The position numbers were made by a program, and so were the translations under genes. From assembly GCF_004217215.1 (NCBI RefSeq), contig NZ_SHKP01000006.1, positions 434,001 through 498,000 of the forward strand: a stretch of 64,000 bases of DNA. Direction: 5' to 3'. The notes beneath the pieces are model-generated. The model saw only the letters and a list, made by a program, of their open reading frames with translations, made no database searches and was not told the DNA's origin. This document shows positions 19,033 through 29,208 of the stretch, piece by piece. The number at the start of each line of letters is the position of its first letter. Positions within the stretch are counted from its first letter, which is position 1. Source of the stretch: Rivibacter subsaxonicus. GTDB lineage: Bacteria; Pseudomonadota; Gammaproteobacteria; Burkholderiales; Burkholderiaceae_C.

Positions 19033-20144
19033 GCCTTGAGCCAAACGGCCTCCACCGCGAGGCCGAGTTCGATCACAGCGAGCGCGTAGTAGCTCGACCA
19101 GTTGTAGCGCGTGATCGCATAGAAGTTCTGCGTGCCGGCAACGTAGCTCGGTGCCGCCTCGCCGTTCTGCAGCTCGACCAGCGCCAGCGGGCCGACGTGG
19201 CCAAGGCCGGCCGCGTCGAGCACGGCACCGCGCTCGGCGAACTGGGCCGCGCTGAAGCTGGGCAGGATGTCCGGCGCCAGCAGCACGGCGCGGTCGACCA
19301 CCTCGACCGGCACCGCCACGCCATAGTGCGTGGTCATGCCGCGCTGCCAGCCGAACTCGGCCAGGTAGTGGGCCACCGAGGCGATCACGTCGGCCGGGTT
19401 GCCATGCAGGTCGATGCGGCCGTCGGCGTCGCCGTCGACCGCGTAGCGCAGGATCGAACTCGGCATGAACTGCGGCATGCCGATCGCGCCGGCGTAGCTG
19501 CCCTTGAGCGAGAGCGGGTCGATGCCCTGGTGCTGCGCCAGCACGAACAGCGCCTCGAGTTCGTCGCGGAAGAAGGCGCTGCGGTCGCGCCGGGCATTGG
19601 CCGGAAAGTCGAATCCGAGCGTGGTGAGCGCGTCGATGACGCGGAAGTTGCCCATCTGGCGCGCGTAGAGCGTCTCGACGCCGATGATGCCGACGATCAC
19701 CGAGGCCGGCACGCCGGTGCGCTCCTGCGCCTGCGCGAGCGCGGCCTCGTTCTGGCGCCAGAACTCGACGCCGGCCTTGATGCGTACCGGCTCGACGAAG
19801 CGGGCCCGATAGGCGGCCCAGTTCTTGGCGCTGCCGGCCGGCGGCGGCGCGATCAGGCGCTGCACCGCTGGTTGCAGGCGCGCCTGGGCGAGCGCCTGTT
19901 GCAACTGCACGGCGTCGAGCCCTCGGCGCTCGGCCACCTCGGTGGCCCAGTTCATCAACTCGTCGCGGCGGCCGTAGGTGACGGCGTCGGCGGCGTTGTC
20001 AGACTGCAGCGCGCGCTGCGGCTTCTTGCTGGCGGCCAGGGACGGAGCGGGCAGGGCAAGGATCGCGGCGACCAGTGCCAGCGCCAGCGTGATGGCGTGC
20101 CGGCGCGTACCGGATGCGCCAGAGCGGAGCGGGAAATACAGCAT
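19008..20144 (-). CDS. mltB: Membrane-bound lytic murein transglycosylase B
   Basis: A 378-residue periplasmic enzyme that cuts peptidoglycan glycan strands by a lytic transglycosylase reaction. The SLT35 fold is evident: FVEPVRIKAGVEFW, the catalytic Glu157 in IIGVETLYARQMG, and SYAGAIGMPQFMPSS followed by the GDADGRIDL calcium-loop-like segment. A Sec signal is present (hydrophobic stretch about residues 17-38 ending PSLAAS) without a lipobox Cys, so the protein may be soluble or signal-anchored rather than a lipoprotein as in E. coli. The start is MLYFPLRSG; the frame extends further upstream, but that part antisenses the neighbouring gene. A NYY-type C-terminal motif (FYAITRYNWSSYYALAV) matches the family. 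Confidence 0.93.
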   Translation of the reverse strand: MLYFPLRSGASGTRRHAITLALALVAAILALPAPSLAASKKPQRALQSDNAADAVTYGRRDELMNWATEVAERRGLDAVQLQQALAQARLQPAVQRLIAPPPAGSAKNWAAYRARFVEPVRIKAGVEFWRQNEAALAQAQERTGVPASVIVGIIGVETLYARQMGNFRVIDALTTLGFDFPANARRDRSAFFRDELEALFVLAQHQGIDPLSLKGSYAGAIGMPQFMPSSILRYAVDGDADGRIDLHGNPADVIASVAHYLAEFGWQRGMTTHYGVAVPVEVVDRAVLLAPDILPSFSAAQFAERGAVLDAAGLGHVGPLALVELQNGEAAPSYVAGTQNFYAITRYNWSSYYALAVIELGLAVEAVWLKAQGSTGSS

Positions 20145-20237
20145 CCGCCGAGTGTGCCGCAGGCCGCGGCGAGCAGCCCGGAGTCGGAGTCCTGGACAAT
20201 GCAGGACTACCGGAATTTGCCCGACCCGAGGTTTCCC

Positions 20238-20489
20238 ATGAGCGACGAGAACAAAGACGCGCCCCCGCTGCCCGACCGACTGTCGGTCGATCCCGCCAGC
20301 CCGCATCACGTGGCGGCCGTGTTCGAGCGCGATGTCGGCATCCGCTTCAACGACAAGGAGCGCTTCGACATCGAGGAGTACTGCATCAGCGAGGGCTGGG
20401 TGAAGGTGCCGGCGGGCCGGACCGTGGACCGCCGGGGCAGGCCGCTGCTGATCAAGCTCAAGGGCAAGGTGGAGGCGTTCTACCGCTAG
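20238..20489 (+). CDS. DUF3297 family protein
   Basis: An 83-residue cytoplasmic protein that matches the DUF3297 pattern closely: LPDRLSVDPASPHH, then GIRFNDKERFDIEEYCISEGWVKVPAGRTVDRRGRPLLIKLKG (spread over residues 13-80). The family is frequent in proteobacteria and has no assigned activity. The ATG of MSDEN gives the usual family length. It is encoded convergently with the transglutaminase operon, with only 4 nt between the stops. No nearby gene indicates its job. Confidence 0.88.
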   Translation: MSDENKDAPPLPDRLSVDPASPHHVAAVFERDVGIRFNDKERFDIEEYCISEGWVKVPAGRTVDRRGRPLLIKLKGKVEAFYR

Positions 20490-20493
20490 GCGC

Positions 20494-22623
20494 TCATCGC
20501 GCTGCGGCGGTCTCGGCCTCTGCCGGCAGATCTACCGGCGCGAGCTGCGCGGCCAGCACCGGCAGCGCGCCGATCGCGGCGGCAGCGCGCCGCTCGGGCC
20601 GGCGAACCGCGCGCCGCATCGATGCGCGGCTCCTGATCTGCGCGGCCGCAGCGCCGTAGCGCAGGGATTCCAACTCGCTCAGTGCCGCGAGCGCCGCTTC
20701 GGCCCGCGCGCCATGCGCGCTCCGCAGGCGGCCCATCAATGCGCGCGGCGCCTCGAAGTCTTCGCTCGGCAGGCCGCGCCGTGCCGCCGCCTCGCGCACC
20801 CGCTGCCAGGCGGCGAGCCAGGGGTCGCGCCGATGCTGGCTCCAGGCGGCCCAGGCCGCGGCGCCGCCGGACAGCACGGCCAGCACGATCGCCAGCAGCA
20901 GGCCCAGGTCTTCCCAGCTCGGCGCGTCGAAGCCGAGCCGCTGCAGCAGCTGCATCTGGCTGTTCTTGCCGTAGCTCAGCACCCACTGGTTCCAGCGGTC
21001 GTTGATGGCCTCCCAGTTGGCGCGCAGGCGCCGCAGCAGGTTCGGATCGATGCCGTCGATCGCGCCGGCCACCAGGCCGCGCGGTGCCGCCAGCGGCCGG
21101 CTGCGGTCGATGCGCTCGGGCGCCACCGCGGCGGTCGGGTCGGCCCGCACCCAGCCGCGGCCGGGCTGCCAGTACTCGGCCCAGGCATGGGCCAGGCTGT
21201 TGCGCACGAGGTAGCTGCCGCCGGGACCGACGTCGATGCCCTGGAAGCCGGTGACCACCCGCGCCGGCACACCCGCCGCGCGCATCAGCACCACGAAGGC
21301 CGCCGCGTAGTGTTCGCAGAAGCCGGCTTGGCGGTCGAACCAGAACTCGTCGAGCGCGCCCTTGGGATCGGCCTCGCCGTAGACACCGGGGTTCAGCGTG
21401 TAGCTGAAGTTGCCCTTGCGGATGGTGGCCATCAGCAGCCTGGCAAGTGCGTCGCCGTCGGCCTTGGCATGGGTCGGGTCGCGCCGGATCTCGGCCGCCT
21501 TGGCCAGCAGGCGCGGGTTGTAGCCGGGCGGCAGATCGAGGTAGTCCTCCAGGCCGACCGTCGCCTCACGCGGGCCGTGCTCGAAGCGGGTCCAGGCCGG
21601 AGCCGTCAGACGCAGGCGCTCGGCCAGTGGCCGTTGCATGACCCAGCTCAGATCCTCGCGCCGCTGTGCCTGCAACTCGGGCTGCGGAGGCAACTCGGGC
21701 GTGAGTTCGAGCACCGGCAACCAGCGCAGCCGTTGCGGCTCGAAGGTGTATTCGATCTCGACCGGGTTGCCGGCCAGGCGCGGCTCGGCGACCGGTTGAT
21801 GCGCCGGCGAAAACGCGGGCCGCAGCACGCGCCAGGTCGTGCCGTCGAAGCCACCGAGCACCGCGCCCCGAAAGTAGAGTGAAGTGGCCGGCGGCAGCGT
21901 GCCGCCACGCACGCGCAGCCAGATCGCGATGCTTTCATCGTGCGCCAGTTCGGCGATCTGGCCGACCCGCATCTCGCCCGAGAGACCGCTGCGGGCGCCG
22001 GCGTCGGCCGGCACGCCCCACAGCGGCGCCACGCGCGGGAACAGCAGGAACAGCAGCGCCATGATCGGCGCGCCGAGCAGCGCAAAGCGTCCGGCCAGCG
22101 CACCGGCGCGGGCCAGGCTCGGCTGGCCGACCGGCATGTGGGCGAGCACCAGCGCGGTCAGCAGCCCCCAGACCGAGATCAGCATCGCCGCGGCGATGGC
22201 GAGCGACTGCGAGCTCAGGAAATGCGTGAGCACCAGGAAGAAGCCGAGGAAGAAGACGACGAAGGCATCGCGGCGCGCGCGCAACTCCAGCGTCTTGAGC
22301 GTCATCAGCACCACCAGCAAGGTCACGCCCGCCTCGCGCCCGAGCAGCGTGCGGTGGCTCCACGCCGTGAGCGCCACCGCGACCAGCAGCACCGCCACCA
22401 GCGTCCAGCGGCCGGGCAGCGGCGCGCCGCGCAGCGCCAGGTCGGCGCGCCAGAGCATCACGGCCGCCGCCAGCAGGCCGGCCCACGCCGGCAGCGTGGC
22501 CAGGTGCGGTGCGATGGTCCAACCGATCACCGCCAGCAGGAACAGCGTGTCGCGCGCGTCGCGCGGCAGGCGCTGCCACCAGGTGGGCGTGTGCGCGGCT
22601 GCCGTGATCGCCAGCGGCTTCAT
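20494..22623 (-). CDS. Membrane-anchored transglutaminase-like protein
   Basis: A 709-residue protein of the DUF3488/transglutaminase group. Six or seven membrane spans fill residues about 20-190 (for example VVFFLGFFLVLTHFLSS), then a periplasmic region carries a transglutaminase-like core with Cys436 in QAGFCEHYA, a His in AHAWAEYW and an Asp in RADPTAAV. One more span (LGLLLAIVLAVLSGGAAAW) is near residue 570. The reaction could be protein cross-linking or peptide hydrolysis in the periplasm; the substrate is unknown. The ATG overlaps the stop of the DUF58 gene, so MoxR, DUF58 and this protein form one operon, a conserved trio. The frame extends upstream into DUF58 but that is antisense-free overlap noise, not coding. 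Confidence 0.9.
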   Translation of the reverse strand: MKPLAITAAAHTPTWWQRLPRDARDTLFLLAVIGWTIAPHLATLPAWAGLLAAAVMLWRADLALRGAPLPGRWTLVAVLLVAVALTAWSHRTLLGREAGVTLLVVLMTLKTLELRARRDAFVVFFLGFFLVLTHFLSSQSLAIAAAMLISVWGLLTALVLAHMPVGQPSLARAGALAGRFALLGAPIMALLFLLFPRVAPLWGVPADAGARSGLSGEMRVGQIAELAHDESIAIWLRVRGGTLPPATSLYFRGAVLGGFDGTTWRVLRPAFSPAHQPVAEPRLAGNPVEIEYTFEPQRLRWLPVLELTPELPPQPELQAQRREDLSWVMQRPLAERLRLTAPAWTRFEHGPREATVGLEDYLDLPPGYNPRLLAKAAEIRRDPTHAKADGDALARLLMATIRKGNFSYTLNPGVYGEADPKGALDEFWFDRQAGFCEHYAAAFVVLMRAAGVPARVVTGFQGIDVGPGGSYLVRNSLAHAWAEYWQPGRGWVRADPTAAVAPERIDRSRPLAAPRGLVAGAIDGIDPNLLRRLRANWEAINDRWNQWVLSYGKNSQMQLLQRLGFDAPSWEDLGLLLAIVLAVLSGGAAAWAAWSQHRRDPWLAAWQRVREAAARRGLPSEDFEAPRALMGRLRSAHGARAEAALAALSELESLRYGAAAAQIRSRASMRRAVRRPERRAAAAIGALPVLAAQLAPVDLPAEAETAAAR

Positions 22624-23585
22624 GTTCGCCACAGCGCCAGCGCCTCGAGCCCGGCGCGGCGCTGGGTTTCGCCCGCGCCCGGCGCGAGTTCGGTGCCTGG
22701 CAGCCGCAGGCCCCAGGCCAGCCCCGCGCGTTCGGCCGCGAGCAGCCAGCCGGCCAGGCGCGAGAGGCGGTCTTCGGGCGCCAGCGAGCCGGTGGCGGCC
22801 CAGTCGAGCCAGAGCTCGCTGCGCTGCGAGCCGCGGGTGTCGCGCGCGATCAACTCGCTGCCGCCCGTGCGCGCGACCTTCTTCCAGACCACCAGCTTGA
22901 GCGGATCGCCGCGCCGGTAGGCGCGTACGCCGTCGAATTCTTCGCCGCCGCGGCTGGGCAGGCTGGCCGCCGCGCCGCCGAGCGCGCGCGCTGGCGGCAG
23001 CGCGGTCGCCGGCGCCTCGGCGCGTGGCCAGGCCAGCAGCGTCGACGCCGGGCGCCACTCGGCCCAGGCGCGGAACAGCCCGAGCGGGAAGCGCGTTTCC
23101 AGCACGACGCTTGGCAGATCGACTCGGCCGCGATGCCTTGCCACGAAGCTGAGCCGGGCGGTGCTCTGCCCGCCGGCGGCGATGTCGACCCAGATCCACT
23201 GCTTCTGGCCGCTCTCGCGCAGCCGCAGCCCGACGCCGTAGCGCGGCCGCGTGGCCTCGCTGGCGAGCACGACCTCGAGTGCCGCCGCATCCCCGGCGTG
23301 GACCGCGGCCAGCGGCCGCAGGTGCAGCGCCAGGCCGCGCAACGTGGCGTGGGTGACATGCATCGAGACGATGCCGCTGCCGGCCAGCAGGAAGGTCAGC
23401 ACGAAGCCGAGGCTCAACTGGTAGTTGATCGAGGCCACGAGCAGCACCAGCAGCGTGGCGGCAAACAGCCAGCCGGCGCGGGTCGGCAGGATGTAGACGT
23501 TGCGCTGGGTCAGTAGCAGGGTGTCGCTGCGTGGGTGGCGCGCCTCCCACCAGCGGCGCCAGCGTCTGCGCAGCGGAGCGAGCAT
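22620..23585 (-). CDS. DUF58 domain protein
   Basis: A 321-residue protein with two adjacent hydrophobic segments near residues 38-80 (AGWLFAATLLVLLVASINY and a following stretch) and a C-terminal DUF58 domain with the typical RAYRRGDPLKLVVWKKVARTG core. DUF58 proteins resemble von Willebrand A domains and work with MoxR ATPases in assembling or activating envelope complexes; that is known of the family, not shown here. The start is the only Met close after the MoxR stop (8 nt gap). The gene overlaps the transglutaminase start by ATGA. Confidence 0.9.
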   Translation of the reverse strand: MLAPLRRRWRRWWEARHPRSDTLLLTQRNVYILPTRAGWLFAATLLVLLVASINYQLSLGFVLTFLLAGSGIVSMHVTHATLRGLALHLRPLAAVHAGDAAALEVVLASEATRPRYGVGLRLRESGQKQWIWVDIAAGGQSTARLSFVARHRGRVDLPSVVLETRFPLGLFRAWAEWRPASTLLAWPRAEAPATALPPARALGGAAASLPSRGGEEFDGVRAYRRGDPLKLVVWKKVARTGGSELIARDTRGSQRSELWLDWAATGSLAPEDRLSRLAGWLLAAERAGLAWGLRLPGTELAPGAGETQRRAGLEALALWRT

Positions 23586-23593
23586 GGCGATGC

Positions 23594-24526
<933 letters not shown>

Positions 24527-24582
24527 GCCGTGACCATAGCCGAAGCACTGTCATCAACGCCCAACAAGCAGCCCGACGCCGG

Positions 24583-25524
24583 ATGGCCACCGCCTACTAC
24601 ACCCATGCCACCTGCCGCGCCCACGACATGGGCGCCGGCCACCCCGAGTGCCCGCAGCGGCTCGACGCGATCCACGACCATCTGCTGGCCACCGGCCTGG
24701 CGCTGGCGCTCGACGAGCGCGAGGCGCCGCCGGTTGCCGAGTCCGATCTGGCGCTGGCGCATGAATCGCTCTACGTGGCCAACCTGCGCGGCTTCACCGA
24801 GCAGGTCGACCGCTCGGGACTGCGCCGCTACCTGGACGCCGACACCGTCGCCGGCCCCGGCACCTGGACCGCAGCGCTGCACGCGGCCGGCGCCGCGGTC
24901 GCCGCGACCGATGCGGTGCTCGACGGCGAGGTCGACAACGCCTTCTGCGCGGTGCGTCCGCCCGGCCACCACGCCACGCGCGGGCAGGCGATGGGCTTCT
25001 GCTTCTTCAACAACGTCGCGGTCGCGGCACGCCATGCGCTCGACGTGCGCGGCCTGCAGCGGGTCGCGATCATCGACTTCGACGTCCACCACGGCAACGG
25101 CACCGAGGACATCATCGCCGGCGACGAGCGGGTGCTGATGGCGAGCTTCTTCCAGCATCCGCTGTACCCGGGCAGCGGCGCGGTGCCGCTCGGCACCAAC
25201 ATGGTCAACCTGCCGGTGGCGGCCTACACCAGGGGCGCCGAGATCCGGGCCCTGATCGAGGCCAACTGGCTGCCGCGGCTCGAGGCCTTCGCGCCGCAGA
25301 TGATCTTCATCTCGGCCGGCTTCGACGCCCACCGCGACGACGACCTCGGCCAGCTCGGCCTGGTCGAGGCCGACTACGCCTGGATCACGAGCCGCATCAA
25401 GGACGTCGCCGAGCGCCACAGCAATGGCCGCATCGTCTCGTGCCTCGAGGGTGGCTACAACCTCGAGGCGCTGGCGCGCAGCGTCGCCAGCCACCTGCGG
25501 GTGCTGGCCGACCTGGCCGACTGA
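24583..25524 (+). CDS. Histone-deacetylase-family amidohydrolase
   Basis: A 313-residue zinc hydrolase of the HDAC/acetylpolyamine amidohydrolase superfamily. The charge-relay histidines are H129-H130 in RPPGHHA, and the zinc ligands D167, H169 (DFDVHHGNGT) and D248 (SAGFDAHRDD) are all present; the family Tyr is replaced in context GGYNLEAL near the end, as expected for class II-type bacterial members. It should remove acyl groups from amines such as acetylated polyamines or lysines. The start ATG lies just inside a very short divergent gap with MoxR. The MscS-type channel gene follows after 20 nt and may be co-transcribed. Confidence 0.93.
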   Translation: MATAYYTHATCRAHDMGAGHPECPQRLDAIHDHLLATGLALALDEREAPPVAESDLALAHESLYVANLRGFTEQVDRSGLRRYLDADTVAGPGTWTAALHAAGAAVAATDAVLDGEVDNAFCAVRPPGHHATRGQAMGFCFFNNVAVAARHALDVRGLQRVAIIDFDVHHGNGTEDIIAGDERVLMASFFQHPLYPGSGAVPLGTNMVNLPVAAYTRGAEIRALIEANWLPRLEAFAPQMIFISAGFDAHRDDDLGQLGLVEADYAWITSRIKDVAERHSNGRIVSCLEGGYNLEALARSVASHLRVLADLAD

Positions 25525-25544
25525 ACGGTTGGTCCCCGTCGTCC

Positions 25545-26876
25545 ATGAACGAAACCGCCCTGACCTACGCGGCGCGCCCCGAAGATTTCGGCGTGATGCT
25601 GCGCACGCTGGCGAACTGGCACACCCTGACCCACCTCGCGATCCTGCTCGGTTGCCTGGCGGGCGCCTGGCTGACGGTCTACCTGGTGCGCCGCGCCACC
25701 ACTGCCGACAGCCCGATCCTGCTCGGTGACAAGCCGCACTCGGGCGTGCTGTTCCCGGTGCTGGCGCTGGTCTTCATGCTGGTCACGCAGCGCCTGGTCT
25801 ACGGCGCGGTGCCACCGCTGGTGTTCAGGCTCGCGCTGCCGATCCTGGTCTCGCTGCTGATCCTGCGCGTGGCCGGCCGCGTGCTGCGCGCGGCGCTGCC
25901 CGATTCGCGCGCGGCGCGCAACTTCGAGCGCACGCTGTCGTGGGCGGCCTGGATCGGCGTCATTCTCTGGGTCACCGGCGTGCTGCCGCTGGTGCTCGAG
26001 TGGATGGAGCAGGTGACCTGGCGTGTCGGCGGTGCCAAGCTGTCGCTGCGCAACGTGCTCGAAGCGATCGTCAACGCCGGCATCGTGATGGTGCTGGCCT
26101 TGTGGCTGAGCGCGGTGATCGAGGCGCGGCTGATGGCCAACAGGTCGGCCCACCTGTCGGTGCGCAAGATGCTGTCCAACGCGACCCGCATGCTGCTGCT
26201 GTTCGTCGGCCTGCTGCTGGCGCTCTCGGCGGCCGGCATCGACCTGACGGCGCTGTCGGTGTTCGGCGGTGCGCTCGGCGTCGGTATCGGCTTCGGCCTG
26301 CAGCGACTGGCGAGCAACTATGTCTCGGGCTTCGTGATCCTGGCCGAGCGCAGCGTGCGCATCGGCGACCTGATCACGGTCGACACCTTCGAGGGACGCG
26401 TCACCGACATCAACACCCGCTACACCGTGATCCGCGCCATCAATGGCCGCGAGTCGATCGTGCCCAACGAGATGCTGGTGCTGCAGCGGGTCGAGAACGC
26501 CTCGCTGGCCGACACCGCGGTGCTGCTGTCGACCGCCTTCCGCGTCGTGCACGGCACCGACGCCGCGGCGTTGCGGCCCAAGCTGGTCGAAGTGGCGTCC
26601 ACGGTGCCGCGCGTGATGCGCGACGAAGACCGGACGCCGGCGGTTCATCTCAGCGGCATCAGCCCCGAGGGCCTGGAGTTCACGATCTGGTTCTGGATCG
26701 CCGATCCGCTCAACGGCCAGGGCAATGTGCGCTCGGACCTGAACATCGCGGTGCTCGAACTGCTCGCGCGCGAGGGGATCGAGATCGCCGCGTCGCAGCG
26801 CATCGTGCGGGTCGCGGCGATCGACGCGGCTGGCGCCGAGGCCGGCACGCCGTCCCCGGTCGCACCCGGCGCCTAG
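25545..26876 (+). CDS. MscS-family mechanosensitive channel
   Basis: A 443-residue inner-membrane channel that opens under membrane tension. Five hydrophobic helices occupy residues about 25-210, followed by the pore-lining MscS helix with alternating Gly/Ala (LSVFGGALGVGIGFGLQRLA) and the cytoplasmic beta domain (RVTDINTRYTVIRAINGRESIVPN, then a C-terminal alpha/beta part). The length places it with the longer MscS-like (YbdG/MscK-core) proteins. The start at MNETALT avoids a low-complexity upstream extension. It ends in a 4-nt overlap with the convergent sensor-kinase stop. Confidence 0.92.
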   Translation: MNETALTYAARPEDFGVMLRTLANWHTLTHLAILLGCLAGAWLTVYLVRRATTADSPILLGDKPHSGVLFPVLALVFMLVTQRLVYGAVPPLVFRLALPILVSLLILRVAGRVLRAALPDSRAARNFERTLSWAAWIGVILWVTGVLPLVLEWMEQVTWRVGGAKLSLRNVLEAIVNAGIVMVLALWLSAVIEARLMANRSAHLSVRKMLSNATRMLLLFVGLLLALSAAGIDLTALSVFGGALGVGIGFGLQRLASNYVSGFVILAERSVRIGDLITVDTFEGRVTDINTRYTVIRAINGRESIVPNEMLVLQRVENASLADTAVLLSTAFRVVHGTDAAALRPKLVEVASTVPRVMRDEDRTPAVHLSGISPEGLEFTIWFWIADPLNGQGNVRSDLNIAVLELLAREGIEIAASQRIVRVAAIDAAGAEAGTPSPVAPGA

Positions 26877-29182
26877 CGGCGCTGCTGCAGCACCGCGCGC
26901 GGCAGCCGCACCCGGCACTCGATGCCACCCGACTCGACCTCGTGCCAGGCGACCTCGCCACCGAGCTGCTTGACGCGCTTGCGCACGCCGCCGACGCCGA
27001 GACCGGCCGACCAGGCCTGCGGCGCGCGGCCGCGGCCGTTGTCGAGCACCGAGAGCTCGAGCACGCTGCGGTCGTAGCTGACCGTCACCCGGATCTCGGT
27101 GGCTTGGGCATGGGCCAGCGCGTTGCTGACCAGCTCGCGCAGCACCCGCGTCAGCGCCGACCACTGCACCACGCCGAGTTCGATCTCGGCGTCGATGCGG
27201 GTCTGCCAGTCGAGCGCGATGTTGGCGGCCTTGAGCCGGTGCTGGACGTCGGCCTTCCACTCGCCGAGCGCGTAGCTCAGGCGGTGGTTGCCGACCGCCA
27301 AGCCGCGGGTCAGGGTCTTGAGGTCCTGCAGCGTGTGGCGGATGTAGTCTTCCTGCTCGGGTGTCGAGGCCTGGTACATCAGCGTCAGCAGGCGCGCGCC
27401 GATGTCGTCGTGCAGGTCCTGCGCGAGCCGGCTGCGCTCCTCGCTGCGGCCGCGCTCGACCGCCTGGTCGTAGGCCACCGCGCGCCGCAGTTGCTCGACG
27501 ATGCGCTCGGCCAGGCGGGCGTCGTCCTCGGTGAACAGGCGCCGACCGCCGCGCGAGAAGCGCAGCACCAGGGTCTGGTCGGCACGACCGCTGGCGACGC
27601 TGAGGTCGGGCACCGGCACCAGCAGCGTCGAGCCATCGCTGCTGATGCGCGCGCTGCGGCTGCTGCGCGGCGCCACCAGCGCCTCGAGCGGCTCGAACAG
27701 CTCGCGCAGCAGCGCCAGCAACTGGGCGCCCGCCTGCTGCGGCTGGCGTTCGACGTCGCGCGCCATGCGGTAGAGCCGTTCGAACAGACGTTCCATCGTC
27801 AGCACGCCGGTGCCGCGAAGCTGGCTCATCAGTCGCTGGCGCAGCGCCACGTAGAGGCCGATCGAGAGGAACAGCGTGAGCGCGATCGAGCTGAAGGCGC
27901 CGAAGGAGAACAGCGACACGAACAGCAGGTCGAGCGAGAACGCGATCGTGCTGATGCCGGCCAGCAGCGAGAACTCGCGCAGCACCTGCTGCGAACGGGC
28001 CAGGAACGGCAGCAGCAGCAGCAGCGAGGCGAGGAACACCACCCATGCCATCGAGCCGATGCGGGCGATCTGCTGCTGGATGCCGGGGCTGTCGGCCGCG
28101 GTGGCGATGGCCACCGTCAGCAGTGCCCAGGTGCCGACCGCGACCACGCCAAAGCGGCGCAGCACCAGCGAGAAGGGGTGCGGCTGCAGATGGTGCGACC
28201 AGCCGAGCACCGCGATCGCGACGACGCCGAGGCCGAAGCAGGCGCCCTGGGTCCACCACCAGATGCCTGACAGCGCACCGCGCTGCATCGCCAGCGCCAG
28301 CGCCAGCACCAGCACCCAGCAGACGGTGGCGATCGCAGTGGCACGCGGAACCCGCGTCGGATGCAGCGTGCTCACATGGACGAAGCCGGCCGCCGCGACG
28401 AGGTCGAAGGCGGTGCGCAGCCAGGCCTCGCCGCCGATCCACTCTGCCGGCAGGCCCAGGCCGCGGCTGGTCTCGATCGCGATGAAGAGCAGGTTGCCGC
28501 ACTGGGACAGCGCGATCAGCGCGAACAGCGCATTGCGCACGCCCGGCGTGGCCAGCAACACGGCCATCGCCACCACGTAGAGCACCAGCGCGAGCGCCGC
28601 GATCAGCCAGAACAGCGGCCCGAGGCCGCCGAAACCGCGCGCTTCGGGCTCGAACCAGAGTTCGCTCCCATCGCCGAAGACCAGCTGCATGCGCGGCCCC
28701 TCGAGCGCGGCGGCGAGCGCGTGTTGCTGCGCGGTGGCCTCGGCGCGGTCGCCGTCGCGCGTCAGCCAGCGCGCCGAGCGGGTCAGCAACTGGGCGTCGA
28801 CATCGGTCAGGCGGCCATCGGCGCCGCCGATGCTCTGAAGCCATTGGCCGATGAAGGGTCGCAACTGCTCGTCGGCGCTGGCGGCCAGCACCAGGCGGCC
28901 ATCGGTGCCGGCGCGCCAGGTGCCCGGCAACCAGGGCTCGGCGGCCAGCGCGCGCGCCAGCAGCACGACCATCAGGCAGCCGAGCAGCGCCGCGCCCAGC
29001 AGCGCCCTGACGCGCCAGCCGAGCCAGCGCGGATGGCGCAGGCCCGGCGGCAGCCATTGCTCGAGCGTGCTCGAGTCGATCGGCCGGGAGTCGGGCTCGA
29101 GGTCTTCCTCTTCGGACAGCGCCGCCTCGAGCGGCGAGGCTTCGGCCGCCGCGGCGCGGCGGCGCGAGGGCGGGGTCCACAT
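26873..29182 (-). CDS. NarL-type sensor histidine kinase with multi-span sensor
   Basis: A 769-residue kinase. A span near residues 60-82, a periplasmic region of about 100 residues and then seven further hydrophobic helices (about 195-430) resemble the 7TMR-DISM layout, which would sense a small molecule or envelope state; that is inference. The cytoplasmic part has the HisKA_3 motif RSRLAQDLHDDIGARLL with phospho-acceptor His591, an asparagine box (RELVSNALAHAQ) and the ATP lid (LDNGRGRAP, GLGVGGVRKRV). The partner response regulator gene lies 26 nt upstream in the same transcript. The signal and target genes are not known. Confidence 0.92.
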   Translation of the reverse strand: MWTPPSRRRAAAAEASPLEAALSEEEDLEPDSRPIDSSTLEQWLPPGLRHPRWLGWRVRALLGAALLGCLMVVLLARALAAEPWLPGTWRAGTDGRLVLAASADEQLRPFIGQWLQSIGGADGRLTDVDAQLLTRSARWLTRDGDRAEATAQQHALAAALEGPRMQLVFGDGSELWFEPEARGFGGLGPLFWLIAALALVLYVVAMAVLLATPGVRNALFALIALSQCGNLLFIAIETSRGLGLPAEWIGGEAWLRTAFDLVAAAGFVHVSTLHPTRVPRATAIATVCWVLVLALALAMQRGALSGIWWWTQGACFGLGVVAIAVLGWSHHLQPHPFSLVLRRFGVVAVGTWALLTVAIATAADSPGIQQQIARIGSMAWVVFLASLLLLLPFLARSQQVLREFSLLAGISTIAFSLDLLFVSLFSFGAFSSIALTLFLSIGLYVALRQRLMSQLRGTGVLTMERLFERLYRMARDVERQPQQAGAQLLALLRELFEPLEALVAPRSSRSARISSDGSTLLVPVPDLSVASGRADQTLVLRFSRGGRRLFTEDDARLAERIVEQLRRAVAYDQAVERGRSEERSRLAQDLHDDIGARLLTLMYQASTPEQEDYIRHTLQDLKTLTRGLAVGNHRLSYALGEWKADVQHRLKAANIALDWQTRIDAEIELGVVQWSALTRVLRELVSNALAHAQATEIRVTVSYDRSVLELSVLDNGRGRAPQAWSAGLGVGGVRKRVKQLGGEVAWHEVESGGIECRVRLPRAVLQQRR

Positions 29183-29208
29183 GGCGCGCTGGCGCTCTCA
29201 GCGCCCGG

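Noticed and set aside
25455-29180. A 1241-codon minus-strand frame across the MscS and histidine kinase genes
   Set aside because: It is in another frame of the kinase gene and antisense to MscS; the real kinase has all catalytic motifs and the alternative has only low-complexity sequence.
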